Assembly: GCA_002329325.1 (NCBI GenBank)
Contig: DCTX01000060.1
Location: 16,714-26,435, forward strand
Source of the DNA: Anaerolineales bacterium UBA1429
Lineage (GTDB): Bacteria; Chloroflexota; Anaerolineae; UBA1429
Length of the DNA: 9,722 nucleotides
Reading direction: 5' to 3'
A program made the translations under genes and the position numbers. Under the pieces are notes generated by a model. The model ran no database searches. It was not told the DNA's origin and was given only the letters and a program-made list of their open reading frames with translations. Shown here piece by piece: positions 1 to 7,139 of this stretch (the first letter of the stretch is position 1; each line of letters begins with the position of its first letter).

Positions 1-1698
1 CCGCCACTGGAGCGCCACCGGCAGGGCCTGGTCGGCGGGTGATGTGGCCGGAAGGGCGATGCCCGTCAGCGTCAGCGGGCCAACGCGCAGCTCCGCGGCC
101 TCCAGGCGAGGGTCTGCCAGGGTGGGCTCCAGGTCATAGACGCTGACCCAGCGCTCAGCGGACCAGAAGCGCTCCACCAGGCGGCCGTTGCGCTGCAGGA
201 ACCAGGGGAGCAGGTCGCGGGGATCCTGGTGCATGTGCACCCACTCGATCAGCACGGCGCGGCGGGCCCCCTGTATGCGCGGCAGCAGCCAGGGGAGCAG
301 GTCGGCGTCGCCCACCCGCGTCTCCAGGTGATAGAGGGCGGCGGCCTCGCCGAAATAGTGCTCAAAGGCATAGTCCTGGTAGGGCAGGAGCACCACCGTC
401 TCGGCATCGGTGCGGGCGATGACCTGCTGGGCCATGGCGCGCACTTCGGCGCGCTGCAGGGCTGGATCGCGCAGGCTCTGGGCGTAGGAGAGCAAAAAGA
501 CGCCGGCCAGGAGCAGGGCGCTCAAGGCCCCCAGCAGCCCCCGAAGCAGGTCCCCTCGACGGCGCGGGCCCGATGGTGCGAGCAGGGCCAGGCCCCAGCC
601 GGCGGCGCGGCCTGCCACCAGCAGCAACGGGACGGCCAGCATCATCAGGTGGCGCGGGTGCACGACGCCGGGACGCAGATGGTACATCAACGCGGCGGCG
701 GCCCAGGGCGCCAGGGTCAGGGTCAGCAGCCACAGATCGGCGACGCGCTGCGCATCCGGGCAGGCCTGGCGGCCCAGGCGGCGCCACCTGACGAGAGAGG
801 CAAGCACGCCTACGGCCAGGACGCAGACGGCCGCGCCCAAGGCCAGCGCTGCTGCCCAGGCCAGGGGCCGCACCAGGGCCAGCTCGCTGGTGACGGGCCC
901 CGTGGTGTAGAACAGCCAGGCCTGCGACATAAAGTCGCCCACGCCTGACACCTCCGGCAGGACCGGCAGCACCTCTGCCACGATATAGTCCTCGGCGCCG
1001 CCGCGCCCCCCCAAGATCACCAGCAGCCAGGGGATATAGGCGATGGCTACGGCGCCTTCCAGGGCGGCCCAGCGGCCGAGGTCCGCGCGGCGTCCCTGGG
1101 CGGCCAGGGTCACCGCCGCCAGCGCCGCGACGCACAGAAGAAAGGGGAGGGCAAAGTAGTGGGTGTACAGGCCGGCGATGGTCACGAGACCGATGGCGAG
1201 CCAGAGCCCGAGGCGCGGCGCAAACCCGCGGCGCAGCAGCCGCGTCAGCAGGTAGAGCAGCAGGGCGAACTCGGCCGCCATGAGGCTGTACATGCGCAGC
1301 TCTTGGGCGTAGGCGATCAGCGTGGGCGAAAAGACGGCCAGCAGCCCCGCCGCCCAGGCCGCCCGCCGCCCATAGAGCCGCCCGGCGGCGGCATAGAGCA
1401 GCGGCGGCACCGCCGTCCCCAGGAGAGCCGACGGCAGGCGCAGCCAGAACTCGTTGTTGGGTACCAGGGCGCTCCAGATGTGCAGCAAGAAGTGGTACAG
1501 GGGCGGCCGGTAGGCGCGCTGTACGATCTCGGCCCAGGGGAAGCGCGCCACGAACAGAGTCTGGGCCTCATCGAACCAGAAACACTGGGCGCCCAGCCGG
1601 TAGAGCCGCAGCGCTACGGCCAGCAACGAGAGGACCGCCAGCGCAACGCCATCCGGCCCAGGGCGCCATGTCGCTCGCGCCGGTCGGGTCTCGCTCAA
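1..1698 (-). CDS. GT39/PMT_2-like integral membrane glycosyltransferase (C-terminus cut by window edge)
   Basis: The frame is open for 566 codons from 1698 to the window edge without a stop, so the C-terminus is missing. The start is TTG at 1698-1696, overlapping the GT4 stop as TTGA, with a GGGGAG Shine-Dalgarno just upstream; the first in-frame residues read MSETRPARATW. A first membrane helix (about residues 17-35) is followed by WFDEA (41-45), the position of the catalytic Asp in GT-C enzymes, then RPPLYHF (64-70) and QELRMYS, both typical of PMT_2-type transferases. Many further hydrophobic segments follow, then HPRHLMML (347-354) near the last helices and a soluble, presumably extracytoplasmic C-terminal domain. 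Family knowledge implies transfer of a sugar from a polyprenyl-phosphate donor outside the membrane. Acceptor and sugar cannot be read from the sequence. It is the last gene of the cassette visible here. Confidence 0.85.
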   Translation of the reverse strand, partial: MSETRPARATWRPGPDGVALAVLSLLAVALRLYRLGAQCFWFDEAQTLFVARFPWAEIVQRAYRPPLYHFLLHIWSALVPNNEFWLRLPSALLGTAVPPLLYAAAGRLYGRRAAWAAGLLAVFSPTLIAYAQELRMYSLMAAEFALLLYLLTRLLRRGFAPRLGLWLAIGLVTIAGLYTHYFALPFLLCVAALAAVTLAAQGRRADLGRWAALEGAVAIAYIPWLLVILGGRGGAEDYIVAEVLPVLPEVSGVGDFMSQAWLFYTTGPVTSELALVRPLAWAAALALGAAVCVLAVGVLASLVRWRRLGRQACPDAQRVADLWLLTLTLAPWAAAALMYHLRPGVVHPRHLMMLAVPLLLVAGRAAGWGLALLAPSGPRRRGDLLRGLLGALSALLLAGVFLLSYAQSLRDPALQRAEVRAMAQQVIARTDAETVVLLPYQDYAFEHYFGEAAALYHLETRVGDADLLPWLLPRIQGARRAVLIEWVHMHQDPRDLLPWFLQRNGRLVERFWSAERWVSVYDLEPTLADPRLEAAELRVGPLTLTGIALPATSPADQALPVALQWR

Positions 1699-2882
1699 TG
1701 GCCACTCCCCTTGCCCACGGCAAGTGTATCCTGAAAGAGCGCCAGGGTGCGATCGGCGATGCTATCCCAGTCAAAGTGGCGCGAAAGCTCGCGGGCGCCC
1801 TGGGCCAGGCGCTTGCGCAGCCCCGCATCGCGGGCCAGCGCGCGGATAGCCTCGGCCACCGCCGCCGCATCGTCGGGCGGCACGAGGTAGATGTTCTCCC
1901 CCGGCACGAGCTCGGGCACAGGAACCTCCGGCGTCGTGCTGATGATGGGCACGCCGTGGGCCAGGGCGGCCATCAGGCTTCCGCGCCGGAACGAGGCGCC
2001 ATCGGCAAAGGGCAATACGCACACATCCGAGCTGGTAAAGGCGGCCGAGACCTCCTCATTGGCGACGTAGCCTGTCCAGAAGATGTGGTCCTCCAGCCCC
2101 AGCTCGCTGATGGTGTCCTTGACGCGGTCATAGTAGGTCTGGTTGGAGGCGTTGCTGGAGCTCACCGCCCCGCCGATCATCACCAGATCCACCGCCACGC
2201 CCTCATTGGTGAGCTGCTTGAGGGCCTCGATCAGCTCGATGGCGCCCTTGCTGTCGTTGAGGAACCCAAAGAAGCTGAGCAGGGTGGTGCGGTTGCCCAC
2301 GCCCCACTGGCCGCGCCACATGGCCCGGTCGTAGCCCGCCGGAAGCTGATAGGAGATGTTGCTGCCGATGGGGATCATCTCCATCCGGCGAATGCCGTGG
2401 AGCCGCTCCAGTTCGGCGCGATCCTGGGCGTTGGTGACGATCACGGCGCGGCAGGTGCGCGCCAGGTCGCGGTTCACCCAGCGGCGCAGCCACCCGGCCT
2501 TGGGCAGGAGGTAGGGCACCTTGAGGTCATGAAACGTGGTCACCACGGGGACGTGGCGAAACACGCGGGGCAACAGGTTGATAGCGGGGCGCATCCCATA
2601 GGCCGCCGTCTGATACTGGATGTTGATCAGATCGGGCGAGAGGGTTCGCACCATCTCGCGGACAGTGCGATAGAGCGAGCGAAAGCCCCAACCGCGCATG
2701 CGCGGGTGCACCGTCACCGCCCCGGGGCGCTCGCCCTGGAGGGCGGCCTGCTCCGAAGTCAGCACGTGCACCTCGGCGCCGCGCTGCGCCAGGCGCTCGC
2801 CGACGATGGCGGTAAAGTCGGCCACACCGCCTTCCATGGGTGGGTATTCACCGGTGATGAGCAGTAGCTTGATCCCATCCAT
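1695..2882 (-). CDS. Glycosyltransferase family 4 (GT-B fold)
   Basis: A 395-residue protein of normal GT4 length. The ATG at 2882 overlaps the GT2 stop by one base (TGATG) and has GAGGAG 8 nt upstream; the same frame stays open further upstream, but that part is only a shadow of GT2. The N-terminal Rossmann domain begins LLLITGEYPPMEGGVADF, the usual glycine-rich acceptor-side loop, and has TTFHDLKVPY (115-124). The C-terminal donor domain has FFGFLNDSKGAIELIEAL (204-221, K212 in the usual phosphate-binding place) and a late ADGASFRRGSLMAALAHG segment (293-310). In that segment both glutamates of the common E-x7-E motif are absent (S297 and A305 by alignment by eye); this variant also occurs in relatives I recall. 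No signal peptide or membrane helix is evident, so it is cytosolic or peripheral. It probably adds a sugar from a nucleotide donor to the growing glycan; specificity is unknown. Confidence 0.9.
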   Translation of the reverse strand: MDGIKLLLITGEYPPMEGGVADFTAIVGERLAQRGAEVHVLTSEQAALQGERPGAVTVHPRMRGWGFRSLYRTVREMVRTLSPDLINIQYQTAAYGMRPAINLLPRVFRHVPVVTTFHDLKVPYLLPKAGWLRRWVNRDLARTCRAVIVTNAQDRAELERLHGIRRMEMIPIGSNISYQLPAGYDRAMWRGQWGVGNRTTLLSFFGFLNDSKGAIELIEALKQLTNEGVAVDLVMIGGAVSSSNASNQTYYDRVKDTISELGLEDHIFWTGYVANEEVSAAFTSSDVCVLPFADGASFRRGSLMAALAHGVPIISTTPEVPVPELVPGENIYLVPPDDAAAVAEAIRALARDAGLRKRLAQGARELSRHFDWDSIADRTLALFQDTLAVGKGSGH

Positions 2883-3874
2883 CAAGGTGTCTCCTCGTTG
2901 ATAGTCGTGGGGCGACGTAGCCCCGAACGGATCACCTCTCGATACGCGCCGATGCGCTCGCGACGCAGCGGACGCTTGTGCCCCAGCGCCCACTTGGCGG
3001 CTTCTTCTGCCAACTGGATGCCGAAGCCTGCCAGCAGGCAGAGCCGCAGGAACTCGGCCTTTCCACGGCCATGATGCTTGGCAAAGTAGCGCACCTTGCT
3101 GGCGTTGAACAGGATGTGCCGGCGCGCCACCACCTGGCAGCTGCTCTGGCCCTCGTGGTGCACCACCAGGGCGTCGGGAAGGTAGACCCGCTCCCAGCCC
3201 GCCTGGGCGGCCCGGCGGCACCAGTCCAGCTCCTCCGAATACATGAAAAAGCCATCGTCCAGCAGCCCGACCTGCTCCCAGACGGCGCGGCGCGTCAACA
3301 GGCAGGCGCCGGTCAGCCAGTCCACGGGCTGGGCGGCATCCTCGGGCCGGTCCTCCATGCGATAGGCGGCCGCCCATCGGTTGTGGGGAAACCACTGCTC
3401 CAGCACGGTGCTCTCCATCAGCGCCATGGCCAGGTTGGGAAAGCGCCGCCGCGAGGGCTGGGGGCGTCCATCGCCATACCGCAGCCTGGGCCCCAGCACC
3501 CCCAGATGGGGCCGGGCCTCCATATAGTCCAGCATGCCGGCCAGGGCGCCGGGGGCCAGCTCGGTATCCGGGTTCAGCAGCAGCACATAGCGGCCCTCGC
3601 CCTGCGGGATCGCCAGGTTGTTGGCGCCCGTAAAGCCCAAATTGCTCTCGCTGCGCGTCAGGCGCACCCACGGGTAGCGCTCCGCCACCAGTGCGCAGGT
3701 GCCATCGCGAGAGGCGTTGTCCACCACGTGCACCCGCAGCCACCGGGCGCCCAGGGGCACCCGCTCGCCCTGGGGCGCGCCCGCGCCCGGCTGGGCCAGG
3801 ATCGAATCCAGGCAGCGGGCCAACAGCGTGCCCACGTTCCAGCTTACGATCACGATATCCAGATCAACGGCCAT
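2882..3874 (-). CDS. Glycosyltransferase family 2, rhamnosyltransferase-like (GT-A fold)
   Basis: From ATG 3874 the protein has 330 residues. It opens with DLDIVIVSWNVG, the first strand of GT2 enzymes. It continues with VDNASRDGT (51-59), NLGFTGANN (78-86), NPDTEL (101-106, the DxD-equivalent metal site), WLTGACLLTRR (186-196) and EELDWCRRA (214-222, the probable catalytic acid region). This order matches WbbL-type rhamnosyltransferases, which fits a cassette making GDP-rhamnose, but the donor is not proven. Between the first helix and VDNAS there is a Gly/Pro-rich stretch (about residues 28-45) longer than in many relatives. The start lies inside the end of tatD (11-bp overlap), implying coupled translation. 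An in-frame ATG at 3880 and a TTG at 3889 are alternatives; no strong ribosome-binding site decides between them. The stop overlaps the GT4 start by one base. Confidence 0.9.
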   Translation of the reverse strand: MAVDLDIVIVSWNVGTLLARCLDSILAQPGAGAPQGERVPLGARWLRVHVVDNASRDGTCALVAERYPWVRLTRSESNLGFTGANNLAIPQGEGRYVLLLNPDTELAPGALAGMLDYMEARPHLGVLGPRLRYGDGRPQPSRRRFPNLAMALMESTVLEQWFPHNRWAAAYRMEDRPEDAAQPVDWLTGACLLTRRAVWEQVGLLDDGFFMYSEELDWCRRAAQAGWERVYLPDALVVHHEGQSSCQVVARRHILFNASKVRYFAKHHGRGKAEFLRLCLLAGFGIQLAEEAAKWALGHKRPLRRERIGAYREVIRSGLRRPTTINEETP

Positions 3875-4673
3875 GCTCATCCAGTCCAAACAGCCGGCTG
3901 GCGTTGGCCGCGGTGAGCTGCGCCACGGTGTCGCTATCGGTATCCCACAGGCGCGCCACGTGCTCGGCCACGTAGGCGACGTAGGCGGGCTCGTTGCGGC
4001 GCCCGCGCCGGGGCTCGGGCGCCAGATAGGGACAATCGGTCTCGATCAGCAGGCGCTCGCGGGGCATCTGGCGCACGATCTCGTCCAGATGGGTCACGCT
4101 GCGAAAGGTGATCGGCCCCGCCACACCCAGGTAGAGCCCGCGCCCCAGGGCCCACTCGGCCAGGGCGCTTTCGGCCAGAAAGCAGTGCAACACGCCCCGC
4201 AACTCCTGGGGGCCGGCATCCACGATCCGGCGCAGGTCGGCATCCGACTCGCGGTTGTGCAGGATCACCGGCAGGTCCAGGCCCGCCGCCAGCGCCAGTT
4301 GATGGGCCAGTACGGCCCGCTGCACCGGCCTCGGCGAAAAGTCATAGTGATAGTCCAGGCCCATCTCGCCCAGGGCGACTATGCGTCGTTGGCCCGCCAG
4401 CTCGGCCAGCTCGGCAAAGGCCGCCTCGTCCAGCGCCACATCGCCCGGGGCGACCTCTTGCGCCGCCGAGCGCGCCTCGTGGGGATGGATCCCCACCGCC
4501 GCATAGAGCCCGGCATGGGCCTGGGCCAGCGCCACGCATGCGCGGCTCGTGGGCAGGTCCGAGCCACACGTGACCATCCGCGTCACGCCAGCCTCGCGGG
4601 CCCGCGCAATGACCGCCTCGCGATCGCCCTCGAAGCGCGGCGATTCCAGGTGCGTGTGCGAGTCGAACAACAT
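3864..4673 (-). CDS. tatD: TatD-family metal-dependent hydrolase (putative DNase)
   Basis: 269 residues, the usual TatD length. The metal ligands of the TIM-barrel amidohydrolase fold are all visible: DSHTHL (H6, H8), GEMGLDYHYD (E103), ILHNRES (H139), VLHCF (H163) and ETDCPYLAPEP (D213), followed by the family-typical RRGRRNEPAYV. The active site therefore looks intact. Characterised TatD proteins are cytosolic 3'-5' exonucleases or DNases, and a few act as aminoacyl-hydrolases; the true substrate here is unknown. ATG 4673 lies 4 nt after the phosphohexomutase stop, with no clear Shine-Dalgarno, so translation is probably coupled. Its 3' end overlaps the GT2 start. TatD genes often sit beside metG or ksgA, so a place inside a sugar cassette is unusual. 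Confidence 0.94.
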   Translation of the reverse strand: MLFDSHTHLESPRFEGDREAVIARAREAGVTRMVTCGSDLPTSRACVALAQAHAGLYAAVGIHPHEARSAAQEVAPGDVALDEAAFAELAELAGQRRIVALGEMGLDYHYDFSPRPVQRAVLAHQLALAAGLDLPVILHNRESDADLRRIVDAGPQELRGVLHCFLAESALAEWALGRGLYLGVAGPITFRSVTHLDEIVRQMPRERLLIETDCPYLAPEPRRGRRNEPAYVAYVAEHVARLWDTDSDTVAQLTAANASRLFGLDEHGR

Positions 4674-4677
4674 CGCG

Positions 4678-6114
4678 TCAGGCGTCGAGACCGGCCAGGC
4701 TCAGCCCGGCCTGAAGGATCTCCTGAACGAGCTCCTGACGCGTGGTCTCGCAGTACACGCGGATCACCGGCTCGGTGCCGGAGAAGCGGATCAGAAGCCA
4801 ATCGCCGCCCTCGAGCACATAGCGAAAGCCATCGCGCGTGTCGATCTCTTGCACGGCCAGCCCGGCAACCTGCTCCGGTCGGGCGGCCTGCACGCGGGTC
4901 ATCACGGCGGGCTTGTCCTCGGGGCGCATCTGCCGGTCGATACGGTCATAGTAGTGGGGGCCCACCAGGCCAAAGAGATGCTCCAGCAGCTCGCTGGGCT
5001 TCTTGTTCATGCGCGTCATGAGGTCCAGCAGGTAGAGGCCCGCCAGGATGCCATCGCGCTCGGGAAGGTGGCCGGCAAAGGCAAAGCCGCCGCTCTCCTC
5101 GCCGCCCATGATGGCGTCCACCTCGATCATTTTGGGGGCCACGTACTTGAAGCCGACGCCGGTCTCGTGGACCGCGACGCCATAGCGCTGGGCCAGCTTG
5201 TTCGCCATGGCGGTGGTGCTGATGGTGCGTACCAGCGGCCCGCGCTGCCCACGGCACTCGAGCAGATAGAACGCCAGGAGGGCGTATACTTCGAGCTGGT
5301 TCACAAAGACGCCCTTTTCCGAAACAAAGCCCACCCGGTCGGCGTCGCCATCGTTGGCGACCCCGGCATCCGCCCCAATCTCGGGGATGATGCGCAACAG
5401 GTCCTGCAAGTTATCGGCGATGGGCTCGGGCCGGTGCATGCCGGGGAAGAGCGGCTGTCGGTCGGCGTGGATCTGGTGCACCTGGGTCGCGCCGCCGCCC
5501 AGCAGGCGGGGGAACCAACCCTGCCCGGCGCCCCACATGGGGTCCACCGCCACCTTGAGCCCCGCATCCTGCAGCGGTTTGAGGTCCAGGAGCCGATGGA
5601 TCTGCTCCAGGTAGGGCTCGTCGGGATCGATGAGCTGGATCAGCCCTTGCTTGACGGCCAGGTCATAATCGAGACGGCGGACCTGGCCGCTATCCTGCGC
5701 GACATGGATGCGCTTCTCGACGGCGGTGAGGGTCTCGGGGGCCGCGGCGCCGGCATAGGAGGAGCGCAGCTTGAAGCCGTTGTCAGTGGGTGGGTTGTGG
5801 CTGGCGGTGATCCAGATGCCGCCCCCGGCCTTGTGGGGCAGGATGGCGTAGGAGAGCACCGGCGTGGGCGCGAAATGCTTGGAGAGATAGGTCACGATGC
5901 CGTTGCCCGCCAGCACCTCGGCCACGGCGCGGGCGAAGTCCTCGGAACGGAAGCGGGTGTCATAGCCCACCACCATGCCCTGGGCCGCCTCGCCGGTGGC
6001 GATCAGATGGTCGGCCGTGCCCTGGGCGCAGTAGCGAACGTTCTCAAAGGTGTATTCCTCGGCGATGCCGGCGCGCCAGCCGTCGGTGCCGAACAGGATC
6101 GGTTTCGTTGGCAT
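4678..6114 (-). CDS. Alpha-D-phosphohexomutase (phosphoglucomutase/phosphomannomutase)
   Basis: 478 residues, full length for the alpha-D-phosphohexomutase superfamily. The four domain signatures are present in order: FGTDGWRAG (8-16); the phosphoserine loop TASHNPP (103-109, S105); the Mg-binding loop NDGDADR (254-260); the sugar-recognition loop GGEESGG (337-343); and the phosphate-binding loop RFSGTEP (443-449). It interconverts hexose-6-phosphate and hexose-1-phosphate in the cytosol. GEESGG is shared by glucose- and mannose-active members, so the sequence alone does not choose. The adjacent gmd favours mannose-1-phosphate for GDP-mannose supply, though a dual or glucose-specific enzyme is possible. 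ATG 6114 is preceded by GAGGAG with a 6-nt spacer. It lies 52 bp after gmd and 4 bp before tatD on the same strand. Confidence 0.93.
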   Translation of the reverse strand: MPTKPILFGTDGWRAGIAEEYTFENVRYCAQGTADHLIATGEAAQGMVVGYDTRFRSEDFARAVAEVLAGNGIVTYLSKHFAPTPVLSYAILPHKAGGGIWITASHNPPTDNGFKLRSSYAGAAAPETLTAVEKRIHVAQDSGQVRRLDYDLAVKQGLIQLIDPDEPYLEQIHRLLDLKPLQDAGLKVAVDPMWGAGQGWFPRLLGGGATQVHQIHADRQPLFPGMHRPEPIADNLQDLLRIIPEIGADAGVANDGDADRVGFVSEKGVFVNQLEVYALLAFYLLECRGQRGPLVRTISTTAMANKLAQRYGVAVHETGVGFKYVAPKMIEVDAIMGGEESGGFAFAGHLPERDGILAGLYLLDLMTRMNKKPSELLEHLFGLVGPHYYDRIDRQMRPEDKPAVMTRVQAARPEQVAGLAVQEIDTRDGFRYVLEGGDWLLIRFSGTEPVIRVYCETTRQELVQEILQAGLSLAGLDA

Positions 6115-6141
6115 CTCTGACTCCTCTTCTTTGAGCGATCA

Positions 6142-6158
6142 AGCCATCGGGTATGGCT
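6142..6158 (-). repeat. Small stem-loop between gmd and the phosphohexomutase
   Basis: AGCCAT at 6142-6147 and ATGGCT at 6153-6158 form a perfect 6-bp stem with a 5-nt loop in the 52-bp gap, the longest gap in the unit. There is no T run after it on the minus strand, so it is not a standard terminator. It might affect mRNA stability or be chance. Confidence 0.35.
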
Positions 6159-6166
6159 GCTGTATG

Positions 6167-7129
6167 CTAGGCCTGCAGCAGGTTCATGTCATGCTCGACC
6201 ATCATCTCGACGAGTTGCTGGAACCGGACCTTGGGCTCCCAGCCAAGCTTGGCATGGGCCTTGCTGGCATCACCCACCAACTCGTACACGTCGGCGGGCC
6301 GCAAGAAGCGCGGATCTATCTCGACGTACTTTTCATAGTTCAGGCCCAGGTAGCTAAAGGCGCAATCCAGCAGCTCGCGCACCGAGTGCTGTTCGCCGGT
6401 GGCGATGACATAGTCGTCGGGCGCATCTTGCTGCAGCATCAACCACATGGCCTGGACATAGTCACCGGCAAAGCCCCAATCGCGCAGCGAATCGAGGCTG
6501 CCCATGGGCAAGCGATCGGCCAGCCCCAGCTTGATGCGGGCGGCGTTGTAGGTCACCTTGCGGGTGACGAACTCGAGCCCTCGGCGGGGCGACTCGTGGT
6601 TGAACAGAATGCCCGAGACGGCGAACAGATCATAGCTCTCACGATAGTTCACCGTGATCCAGTGGCCGTACACCTTGGCCACGCCATAGGGGCTGCGCGG
6701 GTAAAAAGGCGTGGTCTCCTTCTGGGGCACCTCTTGCACTTTGCCGAACATCTCGCTGCTGCTGGCCTGGTAAAAGCGCGCGCTGGGCACGGCCAGGCGC
6801 ATGGCATCCAGCACCCGGGTGACGCCCACGGCGGTGAACTCGGCCGTCAGCACCGGCTGATCCCACGAGGTGGGGACGAACGACTGGGCCGCCAGATTGT
6901 AGACTTCGTCGGGTTGGTGTTCGCGCAGAATGTGGATCAGCGAGACCTGGTCCAGCAGATCGCCATTGACCAGCGTGATTCGATCCAGGATGGGGCTGAT
7001 GCGGCCCAGGTTGGGCATGCTGCTGCGCCGCACCATGCCGATGACCTCATAGCCCTGCTCTAGCAGGAACTCGGCCAGATAGGAACCGTCCTGCCCGGTG
7101 ATGCCGGTGATGAACGCCTTTTTCGCCAT
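6167..7129 (-). CDS. gmd: GDP-mannose 4,6-dehydratase
   Basis: 320 residues, short-form bacterial Gmd of the extended SDR family. It converts GDP-D-mannose to GDP-4-keto-6-deoxy-D-mannose in the cytosol using bound NADP. Visible features are the Rossmann loop GITGQDGSYLAE (9-20) with the Gmd-type arginine pair in GMVRRSS (31-37), the active-site segment SSSEMFG (123-129), the YxxxK pair Y148/K152 in SPYGVAKVYGH, NHESPRRGLEFVTRK (177-191), and RDWGFAGDYV (216-225). These are strongly diagnostic of Gmd rather than dTDP-glucose dehydratase. ATG 7129 is preceded by GAGGAG with a 6-nt spacer. The gene begins 10 bp after the end of rmd, so the two are surely cotranscribed and act in sequence. Confidence 0.96.
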   Translation of the reverse strand: MAKKAFITGITGQDGSYLAEFLLEQGYEVIGMVRRSSMPNLGRISPILDRITLVNGDLLDQVSLIHILREHQPDEVYNLAAQSFVPTSWDQPVLTAEFTAVGVTRVLDAMRLAVPSARFYQASSSEMFGKVQEVPQKETTPFYPRSPYGVAKVYGHWITVNYRESYDLFAVSGILFNHESPRRGLEFVTRKVTYNAARIKLGLADRLPMGSLDSLRDWGFAGDYVQAMWLMLQQDAPDDYVIATGEQHSVRELLDCAFSYLGLNYEKYVEIDPRFLRPADVYELVGDASKAHAKLGWEPKVRFQQLVEMMVEHDMNLLQA

Positions 7130-7139
7130 GACCTACTCC

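Noticed and set aside
1695..3743. A 682-codon frame suggesting a long GT4 protein or fusion
   Set aside because: The upstream 287 codons are an out-of-frame shadow of GT2; a good ribosome-binding site and ATG at 2882 mark the real GT4 start.
4549..6120. Long plus-strand open frame (523 codons) antisense to the phosphohexomutase; similar long frames at 3699-5021, 1668-2867 and 7098-8153
   Set aside because: They lie opposite genes with clear catalytic motifs, have low-complexity Gly/Ala/Arg/His/Gln-rich translations without recognisable domains, and are expected mirrors of GC-rich coding sequence.
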